NCBI GenBank assembly: GCA_016716435.1
Contig: JADJWI010000008.1
Location: 1,245,501 to 1,309,500 of the forward strand
Direction of reading: 5' to 3'
DNA length: 64,000 bases
Source of the DNA: Acidobacteriota bacterium
Lineage (GTDB): Bacteria; Acidobacteriota; Blastocatellia; Pyrinomonadales; Pyrinomonadaceae
In this document: positions 27,555-36,514 of the stretch, one piece after another
Layout: each line of letters starts with the position of its first letter
Position numbering within the stretch: position 1 is the first letter of the stretch
Made by a program: the position numbers and the translations under genes
The notes under the pieces: model-generated
The model's database searches: none
Told to the model about the DNA's origin: nothing
The model's input: only the letters and a program-made list of their open reading frames with translations

Positions 27555-28524
27555 CGACGCGGTTAACGGTGGCCATTGAGTATCGCCTAACCGCTCCGCC
27601 CTTGGGAACAACGACCAACGTGTCGCCCTCGACCGAAAATCTATTTACTTCGGTCATCGGACGCTCGATCCGCGAGCCGTCCATAAATTCGATAACAAGC
27701 TTAAAGATCCTTGCGGGCGGAGTTGCCGGCCTGGCCGTTTCCCTTTCGGCGGTTCGCCGTTGGGCAGCCTCGCTTCTTGGCACGGCAGGAGTTCGGGTTT
27801 CAGGAGCGGCCTCGCTTCTTGGCGTTTCCGGCGTCCTGGTCTCGGGAACGGGCGTATCGTCCCTGCCCGAAATTGGACTTTTTTCCTCGGCTCGAGCCAC
27901 GGTCGCCGAACGCTTTTCGCCGGACGCGACCTCTGTTCGGCTTGGTTCCGGTTCAGCCCTTCGAGTTTGGGGCCGGGCTTCCACTGTCTCGGGCCGAACG
28001 GTTCTCGCCGGTTCGGCTCGGGTAATGGTCGGGAGTGCCGGAGCATTCGGAAAATCGGCAGCATTGACCGCAAGAAAGCTGCCTGCAAACTTAATGAGGT
28101 AAGTGGCCGGGTCGTCATTCGGCGTCCTTCCTTGCACCCGCAGGAGTATCCGTTCCCGCTTTCGCAAGTAGATCACGCGCCCGGTTTCGTTGTTCTGATA
28201 ATCGGCGTAGAAAACGATCTTCGAGAGCGGGCTCAAGCCCTCCTGGATAAAGATATCGATATCGCCGGTGAAATTTTCGGCAACGATATTGACGAAGATA
28301 TCGCCCTGCTCGCCGTCAAAAACGTAATAGTGCTGCGTCAGCCGCGAATCGCCGATCGGCCTCGCTTGGATGCGTCCGCGGATCTCGTTGCGGGTCACCG
28401 GCGTCGGAAAGGCCTGGTCGTTCGATTGGGCCGCGGCAATCGCCGGGCTCAGCGCGAACATCGCTGCGGCTAGAGAAATATAAAGCAACGAATTCAAGTA
28501 ACGCATTCGTAACGGGTGAGGCAT
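27544..28524 (-). CDS. Exported protein with Pro/Glu/Arg-rich linker, function unknown
   Basis: 326 residues. The start at 28524 has GGAAGG eight bases upstream and abuts the stop of the acetyltransferase gene. A signal peptide ends near AIAAAQS. Residues about 40-150 form a beta-rich domain similar in feel to PPC-type domains (YYVFDGEQGDIFVNIVAEN, DIDIFIQ). A low-complexity linker with repeated SEAAPETRTPAVPRSEAA-like units follows. The last 60 residues form a small domain (LVIEFMDGSRIERPM). No catalytic motif. Confidence 0.75.
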   Translation of the reverse strand: MPHPLRMRYLNSLLYISLAAAMFALSPAIAAAQSNDQAFPTPVTRNEIRGRIQARPIGDSRLTQHYYVFDGEQGDIFVNIVAENFTGDIDIFIQEGLSPLSKIVFYADYQNNETGRVIYLRKRERILLRVQGRTPNDDPATYLIKFAGSFLAVNAADFPNAPALPTITRAEPARTVRPETVEARPQTRRAEPEPSRTEVASGEKRSATVARAEEKSPISGRDDTPVPETRTPETPRSEAAPETRTPAVPRSEAAQRRTAERETARPATPPARIFKLVIEFMDGSRIERPMTEVNRFSVEGDTLVVVPKGGAVRRYSMATVNRVAIE

Positions 28525-28980
28525 CTATAGATCCTTCCGAAAATGGACCAGCCGAGAGGTCTCCTCGTAACCGACCTTTCCATGGGCCTCGATGCCGAGG
28601 TCATTGCCGATCTCTGCGTCCGACGCCATCTCGGTGCAGCCGAGGCTTCGGGCCCACTCTTCGGCCGCCCTTACGAGTCCAGCACCGACGCCGCCGTGGC
28701 GATAATCGGGCTCCACGTACCAGCCCTCGAGATAACCGACCTGATCGGTCATGCAATCTTCCACGAAGGGCCGAATGCCCGCCTCAACGAACCCGACCAG
28801 AATATTCGGCCCGGCCTCGGCAACAAAGACCTGCTGCGACTCCGGGTCGGAAAGGATCTCGAGCATCTCGCTTCGGTGGTCGTCCTCGGAATTTGCGTCC
28901 CAGAGCGTCACGCGAAGGCGCATCCATTCGTCGAGGTCAGACTCCGAGATCGGGCGTATCGTGATCGGTCCGTTGTCCAT
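28525..28980 (-). CDS. GNAT acetyltransferase of the aminoglycoside 6'-N-acetyltransferase type
   Basis: 151 residues. Features typical of AAC(6')-I-like enzymes: IRPISESDLDEWMRLRVTLW at the start, VGFVEAGIRPFV, VGYLEGWYVEPDYRHGGVGAGLV (acetyl-CoA binding), and CTEMASDAEIGN. The family uses acetyl-CoA to modify aminoglycoside amines, but many chromosomal members have other or unknown substrates. No resistance phenotype can be claimed. Directly upstream of the exported protein gene, likely co-transcribed. Confidence 0.8.
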   Translation of the reverse strand: MDNGPITIRPISESDLDEWMRLRVTLWDANSEDDHRSEMLEILSDPESQQVFVAEAGPNILVGFVEAGIRPFVEDCMTDQVGYLEGWYVEPDYRHGGVGAGLVRAAEEWARSLGCTEMASDAEIGNDLGIEAHGKVGYEETSRLVHFRKDL

Positions 28981-29024
28981 TACCCTGCGATTCTATCAGT
29001 CTTACCACTTTGCAACAATCAAAA

Positions 29025-29055
29025 AATAAAAAAGCCGGGCTCGTGTGTCCCGGCT
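29025..29055 (-). terminator. Terminator after the S41-family gene
   Basis: AGCCGGG / CCCGGCT hairpin at 29033-29055. On the minus strand it is followed by a T-run (TTTTTTATTTTTTG), just past the stop at 29082. Confidence 0.8.
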
Positions 29056-29081
29056 ATCTTACTGCGAATGATCTCGACCGT

Positions 29082-30383
29082 TTAGCCGGCCTTCGCGGCC
29101 TGTGCCTTGTCCTGCAATACCTCGATCGCACGCTTAAGCTGAATGTCCTCGACCGCAGGCTTTGCAGCCGGCTTCGGGGATGCCGTCGGTTGCGGCTGCT
29201 GCGGTGCCGGTTCGTCCTGCTGCTCGATCAATTCTTGAACCTCGGCCACCTCAGGCGTCTCGGGCCGTTTGACCTCGATCGAAGGCTTTACGCCCATCGA
29301 GTCGCGATCGTCACCAAGGAATGGCACACCATTTGGCGACGCCCATTTCGAAGTTGTAAGAAAAAGCCCGTCGCCGCCACGGAGCGTGAAGAGCTGCTGC
29401 TCGGCCCCGGCTCCAAAGCTCCGCTCACCGACCACCTCGCCGCGCTTGCGGTCAAGCACAGCCGCCGCAATGGCTTCGGCCGCACCGGCAGAGCTGAAGT
29501 CGATCAGCACCGCGAGCTTGCCGTCAAAAAGATGCTTCGCAGGTTCGGCCGAGAAGGTGCTGATGACCTTATTGTCCCGGCCCATGACCTTTGCGATCTC
29601 GCCCTCGCGAATGAAAAGATTCGCGACCGCAACCGCTTCCTGAAGCTTGCCGGCCGCGACACCGCGAAGGTCGAGCACGATCTTCTCAACTCCCTGCTTC
29701 TTTAGCGATTCGACCTGGCCGCGGATGTCCTCGGCCTCGCCGTCCTCGAGGCTAAACACTTTGATAACGCCCGTCTTGCCTTCGGCGATCGTCGATTCGG
29801 CCTTCGGCACCTGGTAAGTTCCGCGTGCGATCTTGATAACCTGCGGACGCTCACCTGCCCGAAGCACACGCATCGAAACCTCGGTCCCCGGCTCTCCCAT
29901 TACCATTTGCCTTGCGTCGTAAAGAGAAATATCGCGGGTCGCTTTGTTCTCGATATATTCGATCACATCGCCGGCCTTAAGCCCCGCCTTTTCGGCGTTC
30001 GATCCCTTGACGACCGAGATGACGTAAAGATACTGCGAGACCTGCGAAAGTTCCGCTCCGATGCCGACCTTTTTGCCGTTCTGCGGCGAACCGACTTCCT
30101 TGACCTGCTCGGGCGTTAGATAAGACGAATAGGGGTCGAGCCCGGCGACCAATCCGCGGAGTGCACCGGCACGAACCTTTGCGAGGTCCGGCTCGTCAAC
30201 ATAGTCGTTCTGAATATGCTGAAGCACTGATTCAAAGATCCTGAGCTGTGCACCGGGGTCGTTGATCGGCTGCTGGGCCTGCGTCTGGAGCATTGTCCCG
30301 ACGAACGGCAACCCGCCGACCAAAACATACCCCGCAATGACCGATGAGATCAGCAGCGTCCACATTTTTCCGCGAAATGACAT
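29082..30383 (-). CDS. S41-family (CtpA-like) protein lacking the Ser/Lys dyad
   Basis: 433 residues. Architecture is that of C-terminal processing proteases: membrane anchor (10-30), N-terminal helical region with GLDPYSSYL, PDZ domain (about 105-190), and the S41 core (IVLDLRG). The catalytic serine position (middle Ser of SASAS) is Gly300 in SSAGAAEA. The lysine position of FGKG is Ala325 in FGAGAEQQ. The 25-residue spacing between them equals that of active enzymes, so the alignment is ungapped. It is probably a pseudoprotease that binds C-terminal tails. The start has GAGG upstream. Confidence 0.88.
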   Translation of the reverse strand: MSFRGKMWTLLISSVIAGYVLVGGLPFVGTMLQTQAQQPINDPGAQLRIFESVLQHIQNDYVDEPDLAKVRAGALRGLVAGLDPYSSYLTPEQVKEVGSPQNGKKVGIGAELSQVSQYLYVISVVKGSNAEKAGLKAGDVIEYIENKATRDISLYDARQMVMGEPGTEVSMRVLRAGERPQVIKIARGTYQVPKAESTIAEGKTGVIKVFSLEDGEAEDIRGQVESLKKQGVEKIVLDLRGVAAGKLQEAVAVANLFIREGEIAKVMGRDNKVISTFSAEPAKHLFDGKLAVLIDFSSAGAAEAIAAAVLDRKRGEVVGERSFGAGAEQQLFTLRGGDGLFLTTSKWASPNGVPFLGDDRDSMGVKPSIEVKRPETPEVAEVQELIEQQDEPAPQQPQPTASPKPAAKPAVEDIQLKRAIEVLQDKAQAAKAG

Positions 30384-30485
30384 ATAATTACCTCAAAAAT
30401 ACCCCGGGCGGCCTTATTTAATACGCTCCGAAGGGACGGAAGTTTCTAAAGCCGCAAACTCTGCAATTATCGAATATCAAGACCT

Positions 30486-30974
30486 TTGACGCAAGACTTA
30501 TATACAACCAATACTTCCCGCGTTACAGATATCTCCGAACTGCCGCGTCAGGGGCGGCTCGTCGCTCTTGACCCCGGCACGAAGCGCGTCGGCGTCGCGA
30601 TCTGCGATGAAACGCAAACGGTCGCCCGTCCGCTCGAACGCATCGAACGGAGTTCCTGGAAAAAGCTGCTTGAAAAGGTCCGGGCCATCGTCTCGGAGTT
30701 TGATGCCGTCGGGCTGGTCATCGGTTTGCCGCTAGAATCGGACGGCAGCGAAAGCCCGATGTCCGCCCAGGCACGCGAAATGGCCCGCAAATTCTCGCTC
30801 TCGCTCCAGATCCCGATCGCGATGGAAGACGAACGCATGACAAGCTATGCCGCCAAGGCACGGCTCTGGGAACGCGGCCTCTCGATAGAAGAAAGCCGCA
30901 GCCTCGTCGATAGCGAAGCCGCGGCGATCATTTTATCCGACGTCCTCGAACGCCTCAGGGCTGATAGGCCGTAA
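30486..30974 (+). CDS. ruvX: YqgF/RuvX-family putative pre-16S rRNA nuclease
   Basis: 162 residues. RNase H-like fold nuclease acting on the 5' end of pre-16S rRNA in E. coli. LVALDPGTKRVGVAICD carries the first catalytic Asp, VIGLPLESDG and EDERMTSYAA the later motifs, and DSEAAAIIL the last acidic residue. It overlaps the penicillin acylase gene by 20 bases at the 3' end. Confidence 0.92.
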   Translation: MTQDLYTTNTSRVTDISELPRQGRLVALDPGTKRVGVAICDETQTVARPLERIERSSWKKLLEKVRAIVSEFDAVGLVIGLPLESDGSESPMSAQAREMARKFSLSLQIPIAMEDERMTSYAAKARLWERGLSIEESRSLVDSEAAAIILSDVLERLRADRP

Positions 30975-33369
30975 CCTTTGCAGCCGCTTTTGCCACCGCA
31001 TCTTTGCTGAAGACAAAGACCGGAGCCTTGCCGCCGCTCCACGCCTCGAACTGATCCTTAAAATGAGGCGAACGCGGGTCGCCGCTTTGGCCGAGCGGTA
31101 TGACGAACCGTTTCGTGTCCCAGTTGCCGGGGCTGACGATATGCCGCATCGAAACCGCCGAAGCGACGTTTGGCGTCTGGCCGCTGCCGCGGATCGGGAT
31201 GTTCGGCGTCGCGAACTGCGCTCCTATCAGCGGTGCCGCCGCGAGCGGATGCGGAAAGCGTGCCGCGGCAATTCGGCCCCAGGTCCACTTCGTAGCGTCC
31301 GCACCGTAGTCCTTCGCGAATCTAGCCTTCGCTTCGGCATCGCATGCCTTGAACAGGTCGCTGTAGTTCGACACCTCTTTAGGCAGCCAACGCTCCGTCC
31401 GTTCGCGGACCGCCCAGAAGAGCACGCGTTCGCGAATCGCCGCCGCCGAAACAGGCTGATTGGAAGCCGCGATCTTGTTTGCGGCACAATTGCGAAGCTC
31501 ATTTACGAGCAGTGCCGCGTACGAATCCGGCACCATTCGGCCGTCCCATTCTTTCAGGGCCTTGGCATCCGACTCGCCGACCGCACCGAGATCGGTGATA
31601 TCCTTTGCCAGCATCGCAAGCGGAATGTTGTAGGCATCGAACTGCGCAGCCTCGGACGACTCTAGCGTCGCTTTCGTGTCCTTCGAAAGCAGGTCGTAGA
31701 GCCGGCGGGCACGCCACGGCGTCGCGAAGTCGCGGATTATCTGCTGATGCTTGTAGTCGGTTCCGGCGATGCGTTGATTTGCCGTCATTATGAAACCCTC
31801 GGGCGGATTGTAGAGGTTCGGAAGCTCGGCAAACGGCACCGTGCCGACCCAGTCGCCGTCGGTTGTTGCACCGTCATATGGCAGCGAGCCGTCGCCCTTT
31901 CGGCGGATCGGAATTTTGCTCGCCGCGTACCAACCGATGTTGCCCTTTGTATCGGCAAAGATGAAGTTCTGCATCGCACCGGCGTATTTGCTGAGTGCGA
32001 GCTTGAAGCCATTCCAATCCTTTGCTTTGTTGAGTTCAAAAAACGCCGACAGATCGTCGTTCTTCGGGTCAAGAGCGGTCCAGCGGAGCGCGTAGCTCTT
32101 GCCACCGCGTTCGACGATGACAGGGCCGTTACGGGTCTCGGTAACTAGAAGTTCCTCGCTCGAAAGCTCGGGATTGAGCGGGCTCGCCCGAAACTTGATC
32201 ACCTCTTTGCGGACCGTCGGCTCAGCCCAGCCATCGGGCGTGGCGATCTTGCCGTCCCTCATTGTCACGAGATAAAGATCCTGCACATCGGGCCCGACGT
32301 TTGTCGCTCCCCAGGCGAAATGCTCATTATGGCCGAGCACCACGCCCGGAACTCCCGGGAACGTAACGCCCGCGACCCGCATTCCCGGTGCCGCGAGATG
32401 AACCAGATACCAGATGCCCGGAGCCGCCGGCATCAGGTGCGGATCGTTGGCCAGGATCGGCTTCCCGTCCGCCGTCCGCTTGCCGGAAATGACCCAATTG
32501 TTGCTCGCTGCCAGGTCCTCCGCATAAAGCCCAACCCGCTCCAGCGACCTCTGGCGGATCTCAAGATCATCTGCGACCGAGGGCACGGAAAGTTCTGCCA
32601 CAGAGATCACAGAGGCCACTGAGTTGTTTTTCGCAGCTGAATTTCCCAAGGTCCTCGCATCGCCCAGATCGCCGCGTCCCCGAGTCTCCTTGTCTCCTCT
32701 TCTCCTCTTCTCCCCTACTCTGTCCTTCGCGTCGCTCCCAAAAAGGATCACGTCATACGGCGTCGTCTTCCCGTAAAGGTCTCCGTATTTTTGTTTGTCG
32801 AAGCCCTGCAAAGCGAGCCGCTGGAGGTCGCCCTGCCATGTATTGCTGAGCGCGTCGGCGAGGATCTTCCCGATCACGATCGTATCCGCGGGCGTCCATT
32901 CCCGCGGCTTGTATCGCAGAATGCGGAACTCCATCGGAGTCGTCTCTTCGGTCAGCGAGGCGATGTAGGCATTGACGCCGCGGGCATAATTCTCAAGCGC
33001 CGCACGGGCATCGGCCGGCAGGTTCGGCAGCGTCGCCTCGGCGATCGCCGCAAAACCGTATCGACGCCAACGCTTGTCCTCCTCGATGGTCGCCCGGCCA
33101 AAGATCTCGGCCGTCTCGCCGCGGGCCACCCGCCGCAGCAGGTCCATCTGCCAGAGCCGGTCGCTCGCCACCGTATAGCCCTGCATGAAATAAAGATCGG
33201 CCTCGTTCGCCGCCTCGATATACGGGATCGATCGGCCGTCTCGCGTGACCGTCACCTCTTTCTGCAGGCCCGCAAGCCTCGCCTCGCTCCTCGCCGGCTG
33301 CCCAAACGCCGCCACCGCAAACGCCGCCCAAAAAACAAAAAGAACCTCTTCCAAAAAGACCTTCAGCAT
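30955..33369 (-). CDS. Penicillin acylase-family Ntn hydrolase with inserted spacer
   Basis: 804 residues from ATG 33369, which begins a signal-like segment (VFWAAFAVAAFGQ); a longer 92-residue extension looks non-coding. The alpha-chain region contains RDGRSIPYIEAANEADLYFMQG. The beta-chain nucleophile Ser289 lies in AASNNWVISGKRT, followed by ILANDPHL and GHNEHFAWG. Family members cleave amide bonds in the periplasm (acyl-homoserine lactones, N-acyl compounds); the substrate is unknown. Residues 211-270, within the spacer normally excised between chains, are low-complexity (EKRRRGDKETRGRGD) and come from intergenic-type repeat DNA. Confidence 0.88.
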   Translation of the reverse strand: MLKVFLEEVLFVFWAAFAVAAFGQPARSEARLAGLQKEVTVTRDGRSIPYIEAANEADLYFMQGYTVASDRLWQMDLLRRVARGETAEIFGRATIEEDKRWRRYGFAAIAEATLPNLPADARAALENYARGVNAYIASLTEETTPMEFRILRYKPREWTPADTIVIGKILADALSNTWQGDLQRLALQGFDKQKYGDLYGKTTPYDVILFGSDAKDRVGEKRRRGDKETRGRGDLGDARTLGNSAAKNNSVASVISVAELSVPSVADDLEIRQRSLERVGLYAEDLAASNNWVISGKRTADGKPILANDPHLMPAAPGIWYLVHLAAPGMRVAGVTFPGVPGVVLGHNEHFAWGATNVGPDVQDLYLVTMRDGKIATPDGWAEPTVRKEVIKFRASPLNPELSSEELLVTETRNGPVIVERGGKSYALRWTALDPKNDDLSAFFELNKAKDWNGFKLALSKYAGAMQNFIFADTKGNIGWYAASKIPIRRKGDGSLPYDGATTDGDWVGTVPFAELPNLYNPPEGFIMTANQRIAGTDYKHQQIIRDFATPWRARRLYDLLSKDTKATLESSEAAQFDAYNIPLAMLAKDITDLGAVGESDAKALKEWDGRMVPDSYAALLVNELRNCAANKIAASNQPVSAAAIRERVLFWAVRERTERWLPKEVSNYSDLFKACDAEAKARFAKDYGADATKWTWGRIAAARFPHPLAAAPLIGAQFATPNIPIRGSGQTPNVASAVSMRHIVSPGNWDTKRFVIPLGQSGDPRSPHFKDQFEAWSGGKAPVFVFSKDAVAKAAAKVTAYQP
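32590..32740. repeat. Polypyrimidine intergenic-type repeat embedded in the penicillin acylase gene
   Basis: Contains CACAGAGATCACAGAGG and a CTCCTTGTCTCCTCTTCTCC run of the kind normally found between genes. It keeps the reading frame and encodes the low-complexity spacer between the alpha and beta chains. A similar polypyrimidine segment is found intergenically at 57660-57705. Confidence 0.6.
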
Positions 33370-33545
33370 TCCCAATAGCCATGAATGGTGAATCGCAAAT
33401 CCTAAATAGTCAATGAAGACGATGCTCAAGCCCGCCACGTCGATAGCCGAACGTGGGAGGGAACCGAACGGTGAAGCTGAGGCTGGGAACCGCACGAAGA
33501 AGGGCGGTTCATCAATCGCATGAATGATGAATCTGGAATACGAGA
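33370..33545. repeat. Short intergenic region with REP-like inverted repeat
   Basis: Between the acylase start and the small membrane protein gene. CCCGCCACGT and CGTGGGAGGG (about 33436-33465) form an imperfect hairpin related to the REP-like set at 57.4-57.8 kb. No gene is seen. Confidence 0.4.
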
Positions 33546-33839
33546 TCATCCGCGGTCGTCGTCGTTCGGCGTCAGGCTTATCATCCCGGACTTCGATTCG
33601 TACCGCTCTTCCTCCTCTATATCGCGGCCGCGGGCCTTCCGCCAATCAAGCAACCGTCGATTGAGCGGCGTCAGGACCGTGGTTAAAATACCCGCCGCAA
33701 CAAACGATGCAAGCCCCGTTGTCACAAGTGAAAATCTCGAAAAACTTCCAACCCCGAAAAACTCGGCCATCGCCGGCAAAAAATAAATTGCGGGAAAAAC
33801 AATTATCCACGCCACTGCCGCCAACGTTCCTTTTCGCAT
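33546..33839 (-). CDS. Small inner-membrane protein
   Basis: 97 residues with two membrane helices (AAVAWIIVFPAIYFLPAMAEFF and FSLVTTGLASFVAAGILTTV) and a charged cytoplasmic tail (ARGRDIEEEERYESKSG). Family not recognised. An AAAGGAGAA Shine-Dalgarno lies directly upstream of the ATG. Confidence 0.7.
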   Translation of the reverse strand: MRKGTLAAVAWIIVFPAIYFLPAMAEFFGVGSFSRFSLVTTGLASFVAAGILTTVLTPLNRRLLDWRKARGRDIEEEERYESKSGMISLTPNDDDRG

Positions 33840-33874
33840 AGTCGTTCTCCTTTTATAGTGGGCTAGTGCTAAAC

Positions 33875-34270
33875 CTATTCGACCTCGCCGATGATCCTTC
33901 CGACCGGCGTCCGGCCATTTGCATCGAAATGTTCCGGTTCCGGCTTTGGGTCGAGGTTGTTGCGTGTCAGCCGGCCCTCAAAATGGGCCAGGAATCGTTC
34001 GACACTTCTTTTGTTGTTGCCCCAGTCGAATACTTGGAAAAAAAGACATCTGCTCTCGACCAATACGCAACTGGGCTCCAAAAGCGAAACCGTGAATCGT
34101 TCGCCCCAAGAATTCAAGCTTATACCAGTCCTGACCACGAAATCACCAGGCGATGTCTCGACATACTCCCAGCCAAGAATATCAAATGCATACGCCGCCG
34201 CGTTGCGTACCGCATCTCGTGACGCGCCGGGAAATTCGACGGTCTGTGCTGTATTTTGCCGGAAATCCAA
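33875..34270 (-). CDS. Hypothetical cytoplasmic protein
   Basis: 131 residues, mixed alpha/beta. GASRDAVRNAAAYAFDILGWEYVE at the N-terminus and a beta-rich middle (FVVRTGISLNSWGERFTVSLL) are consistent with a small ligand-binding or adaptor fold. I do not recognise the family. It sits on the strand opposite the radical SAM gene. Confidence 0.6.
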   Translation of the reverse strand: MDFRQNTAQTVEFPGASRDAVRNAAAYAFDILGWEYVETSPGDFVVRTGISLNSWGERFTVSLLEPSCVLVESRCLFFQVFDWGNNKRSVERFLAHFEGRLTRNNLDPKPEPEHFDANGRTPVGRIIGEVE

Positions 34271-34418
34271 ACGCCATGCCGAGCATTATACATGCGTTCG
34301 AATGCAACGCGGAGTCGATTTCTCTCGACTCGAACGATCGCCCCGCGAGTGTAATTCTTTTGTGACAGCGCAAGAAAAGTCTTGTCAAAATCCGAGCTAC
34401 GGCATAAGGTTAAGTATC

Positions 34419-35909
34419 ATGAAAGTTCTGCTTGTGTACCCTGAGTTTCCGGACACCTACTGGAGTTTCCGGCACGCGCTCAAGTTCGAAGGCAAGCAGG
34501 CAGCCTTTCCCCCGCTCGGCCTGCTTACGGTTTCCGCTATGCTGCCAAAGGATTGGGAGCGTCGGCTCGTCGATATGAATGTCGAGGAGCTCTGGCCCGA
34601 TGCGGTCGAATGGGCAGACATCGTTTTCGTCAGCGCGATGATCGTCCAGAACGTCTCGCTCGAGGCGGTCGTTAAGCTCTGCCGCAGCATGGGCAAAAAG
34701 GTAGTTGTCGGCGGGCCGTATGTTTCGACCGCGTCCGAGCGGCTGCCGGATGCCGACCATATCTTCATCGGCGAGGCGGAAACGACATTGCCCGAATTCA
34801 TCAACGACCTCGAACTCGGCATCGCCCGCAAGATCTACGAGGCCGACGAGCGCCCGTCGCTTGCCGCAACGCCCGTGCCCGACCTCTCGCTGCTCGATAT
34901 GCGGCATTACAGCGCGATGAATCTGCAATATTCCCGCGGCTGCCCGTTCAACTGCGAGTTTTGCGACATCATCGAGATATATGGCCGCGTGCCCCGCACC
35001 AAAACCAACGAGCAAATGCTCGCCGAGCTCGACGCTCTAAAGGCGGCCGGTTGGCGCGGCCTGGTCTTTATCGTTGACGACAATTTCATTGGGAACAAGA
35101 AGAACGTCCGCCTGCTGATGCCCGACCTGATCGAATGGTCGCGGGCGAACGAGCACCCATTTTCATTCATCACCGAGGCCAGTGTGAACCTCGCCGAGGA
35201 CGACGCCTTGCTGCAGCAGATGAAAGATGCCGGCTTCCGCCGCGTCTTTCTCGGCATTGAGACGCCGGTCGAAGAAAGCCTAAAGGAAGCTCAGAAGGGC
35301 CAGAATACCCGCCGCGACCTGCTCGGCTCGATCCACAAGATCCAGAGCTACGGAATGGAAGTGATGGCGGGCTTCATCGTCGGCTTTGACAGCGACCCCG
35401 ACGACATCTTTGACCTCCAGGTCAATTTTATCCGCGAGAGCGGCATACCGCTGGCGATGGTCGGCCTGCTCACTGCATTGCCGGACACACAGCTCTGGCG
35501 GCGGCTTGAAAAGGAAGGCAGATTGCTCGACGTAAGCACCGGCAACAACACCGACTGCACGATGAATTTCGTCCCAAAGATCGAGATGGCTACGCTAATC
35601 GAAGGATATAAAAACATCTTGCGGAACATCTACAGCCCGCGGGAATTCTATCGCCGGTCGCTCGATTGCCTCTCGCGTTTTCACAAGGACCGGATCGAAC
35701 CGCGGTCTTCCACCATCGGCGAGGACCTTCGCGCCTTTTCAAAGCTAATTCTAACGCTCGGAGTCCGCGACCGCGCCCGGCTCCAGTTCTGGGATTATTT
35801 CCTCAAGCTCTTTCTCCACCACCGGTCAAACATCGCCCACGGCCTGACCCTCGCCGCAATGGGCTACCACTTCCGCCAGATCACCGAAAAATACTCCAAC
35901 CAAACCTGA
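34419..35909 (+). CDS. B12-binding-domain radical SAM protein (DUF4070 type)
   Basis: 496 residues from ATG 34419. An N-terminal cobalamin-binding-like Rossmann domain (MKVLLVYPEFPDTYW, VVVGGPYVST, IFIGEAE) is followed by the radical SAM core with CPFNCEFC (CxxxCxxC) near residue 180, coordinating the 4Fe-4S cluster. A C-terminal DUF4070-like region (IYSPREFYRRSLDCL) closes the protein. Such enzymes methylate or rearrange lipids, tetrapyrroles or other unreactive carbons; the substrate here is unknown. The longer in-frame ORF to 33891 overlaps the opposite gene and lacks support. Confidence 0.9.
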   Translation: MKVLLVYPEFPDTYWSFRHALKFEGKQAAFPPLGLLTVSAMLPKDWERRLVDMNVEELWPDAVEWADIVFVSAMIVQNVSLEAVVKLCRSMGKKVVVGGPYVSTASERLPDADHIFIGEAETTLPEFINDLELGIARKIYEADERPSLAATPVPDLSLLDMRHYSAMNLQYSRGCPFNCEFCDIIEIYGRVPRTKTNEQMLAELDALKAAGWRGLVFIVDDNFIGNKKNVRLLMPDLIEWSRANEHPFSFITEASVNLAEDDALLQQMKDAGFRRVFLGIETPVEESLKEAQKGQNTRRDLLGSIHKIQSYGMEVMAGFIVGFDSDPDDIFDLQVNFIRESGIPLAMVGLLTALPDTQLWRRLEKEGRLLDVSTGNNTDCTMNFVPKIEMATLIEGYKNILRNIYSPREFYRRSLDCLSRFHKDRIEPRSSTIGEDLRAFSKLILTLGVRDRARLQFWDYFLKLFLHHRSNIAHGLTLAAMGYHFRQITEKYSNQT

Positions 35910-35990
35910 CCGGGTTTTGGAGAAATTCTATAGGCCCTTGTCCGAGATATTTGCAAACCCAGCGGCCAGAGTTTAAACTTCTCCCTGCGT

Positions 35991-36067
35991 GCACCCGTAG
36001 CTCAGCTGGATAGAGTATCTGACTTCGAATCAGAGGGTCGCAAGTTCGAATCTTGCCGGGTGTACCA
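35991..36067 (+). tRNA. tRNA-Arg (anticodon TCG)
   Basis: 77 nt with encoded CCA. The acceptor stem GCACCCG pairs with CGGGTGT. The D-arm is GCTC..GAGT. The anticodon stem TCTGA/TCAGA encloses loop CTTCGAA, and GTTCGAATC forms the T-loop. Reads CGA arginine codons. Confidence 0.95.
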
Positions 36068-36190
36068 ACATATCTCTCTTAATTACAAATAGTTATCGAG
36101 GCGAAGAGACGGTTCGGTTGCCGGTTCTTTTGTAAATAGGACTCAAAGTAGGACTCATGCCGTTCATTTGCTCTGATTATTGTAGAGTTT

Positions 36191-36514
36191 TTGAAGCGGT
36201 TACTGAAAATGAAATTGCGGCACGTGACGACACGAGTTCGGCCGCTTCCCGACGGAGACAACAAGACCGATTTCACCGTTTTCCGCGGCGGAAACTGGTA
36301 TATTCTGCAAAGCAGCAACGGCGGTTTCACGGCGACCGGTTGGGGTCTTGCGACCGATAAGCCCGTTGTCGGAAAAATCGACGCCGATAACAAATCGGAC
36401 GTCGCAGTCTTCCGCAACGGAAACTGGTACATTCTCCAGAGCAGCAACGGCGCCTTTTCAGCAGTCGGCTTCGGCACGACGGGCGACAGACCAATCCCGG
36501 CGCAATTGCAGTAA
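36191..36514 (+). pseudogene. Orphan C-terminal fragment of an FG-GAP/VCBS-repeat protein
   Basis: Two near-identical repeat units carry DGDNKTDFTVFRGGNWYILQ and DADNKSDVAVFRNGNWYILQ, as at the ends of secreted FG-GAP proteins. The first 17 codons look non-coding, and no signal peptide or N-terminal domain precedes it. It lies 123 bp after tRNA-Arg. Most likely the remnant of a deleted or transferred gene. Confidence 0.65.

Noticed and set aside
33891..34418. N-terminal extension of the radical SAM protein
   Set aside because: Overlaps the opposite-strand gene, has non-protein-like composition, and a good cobalamin-domain start exists at 34419.
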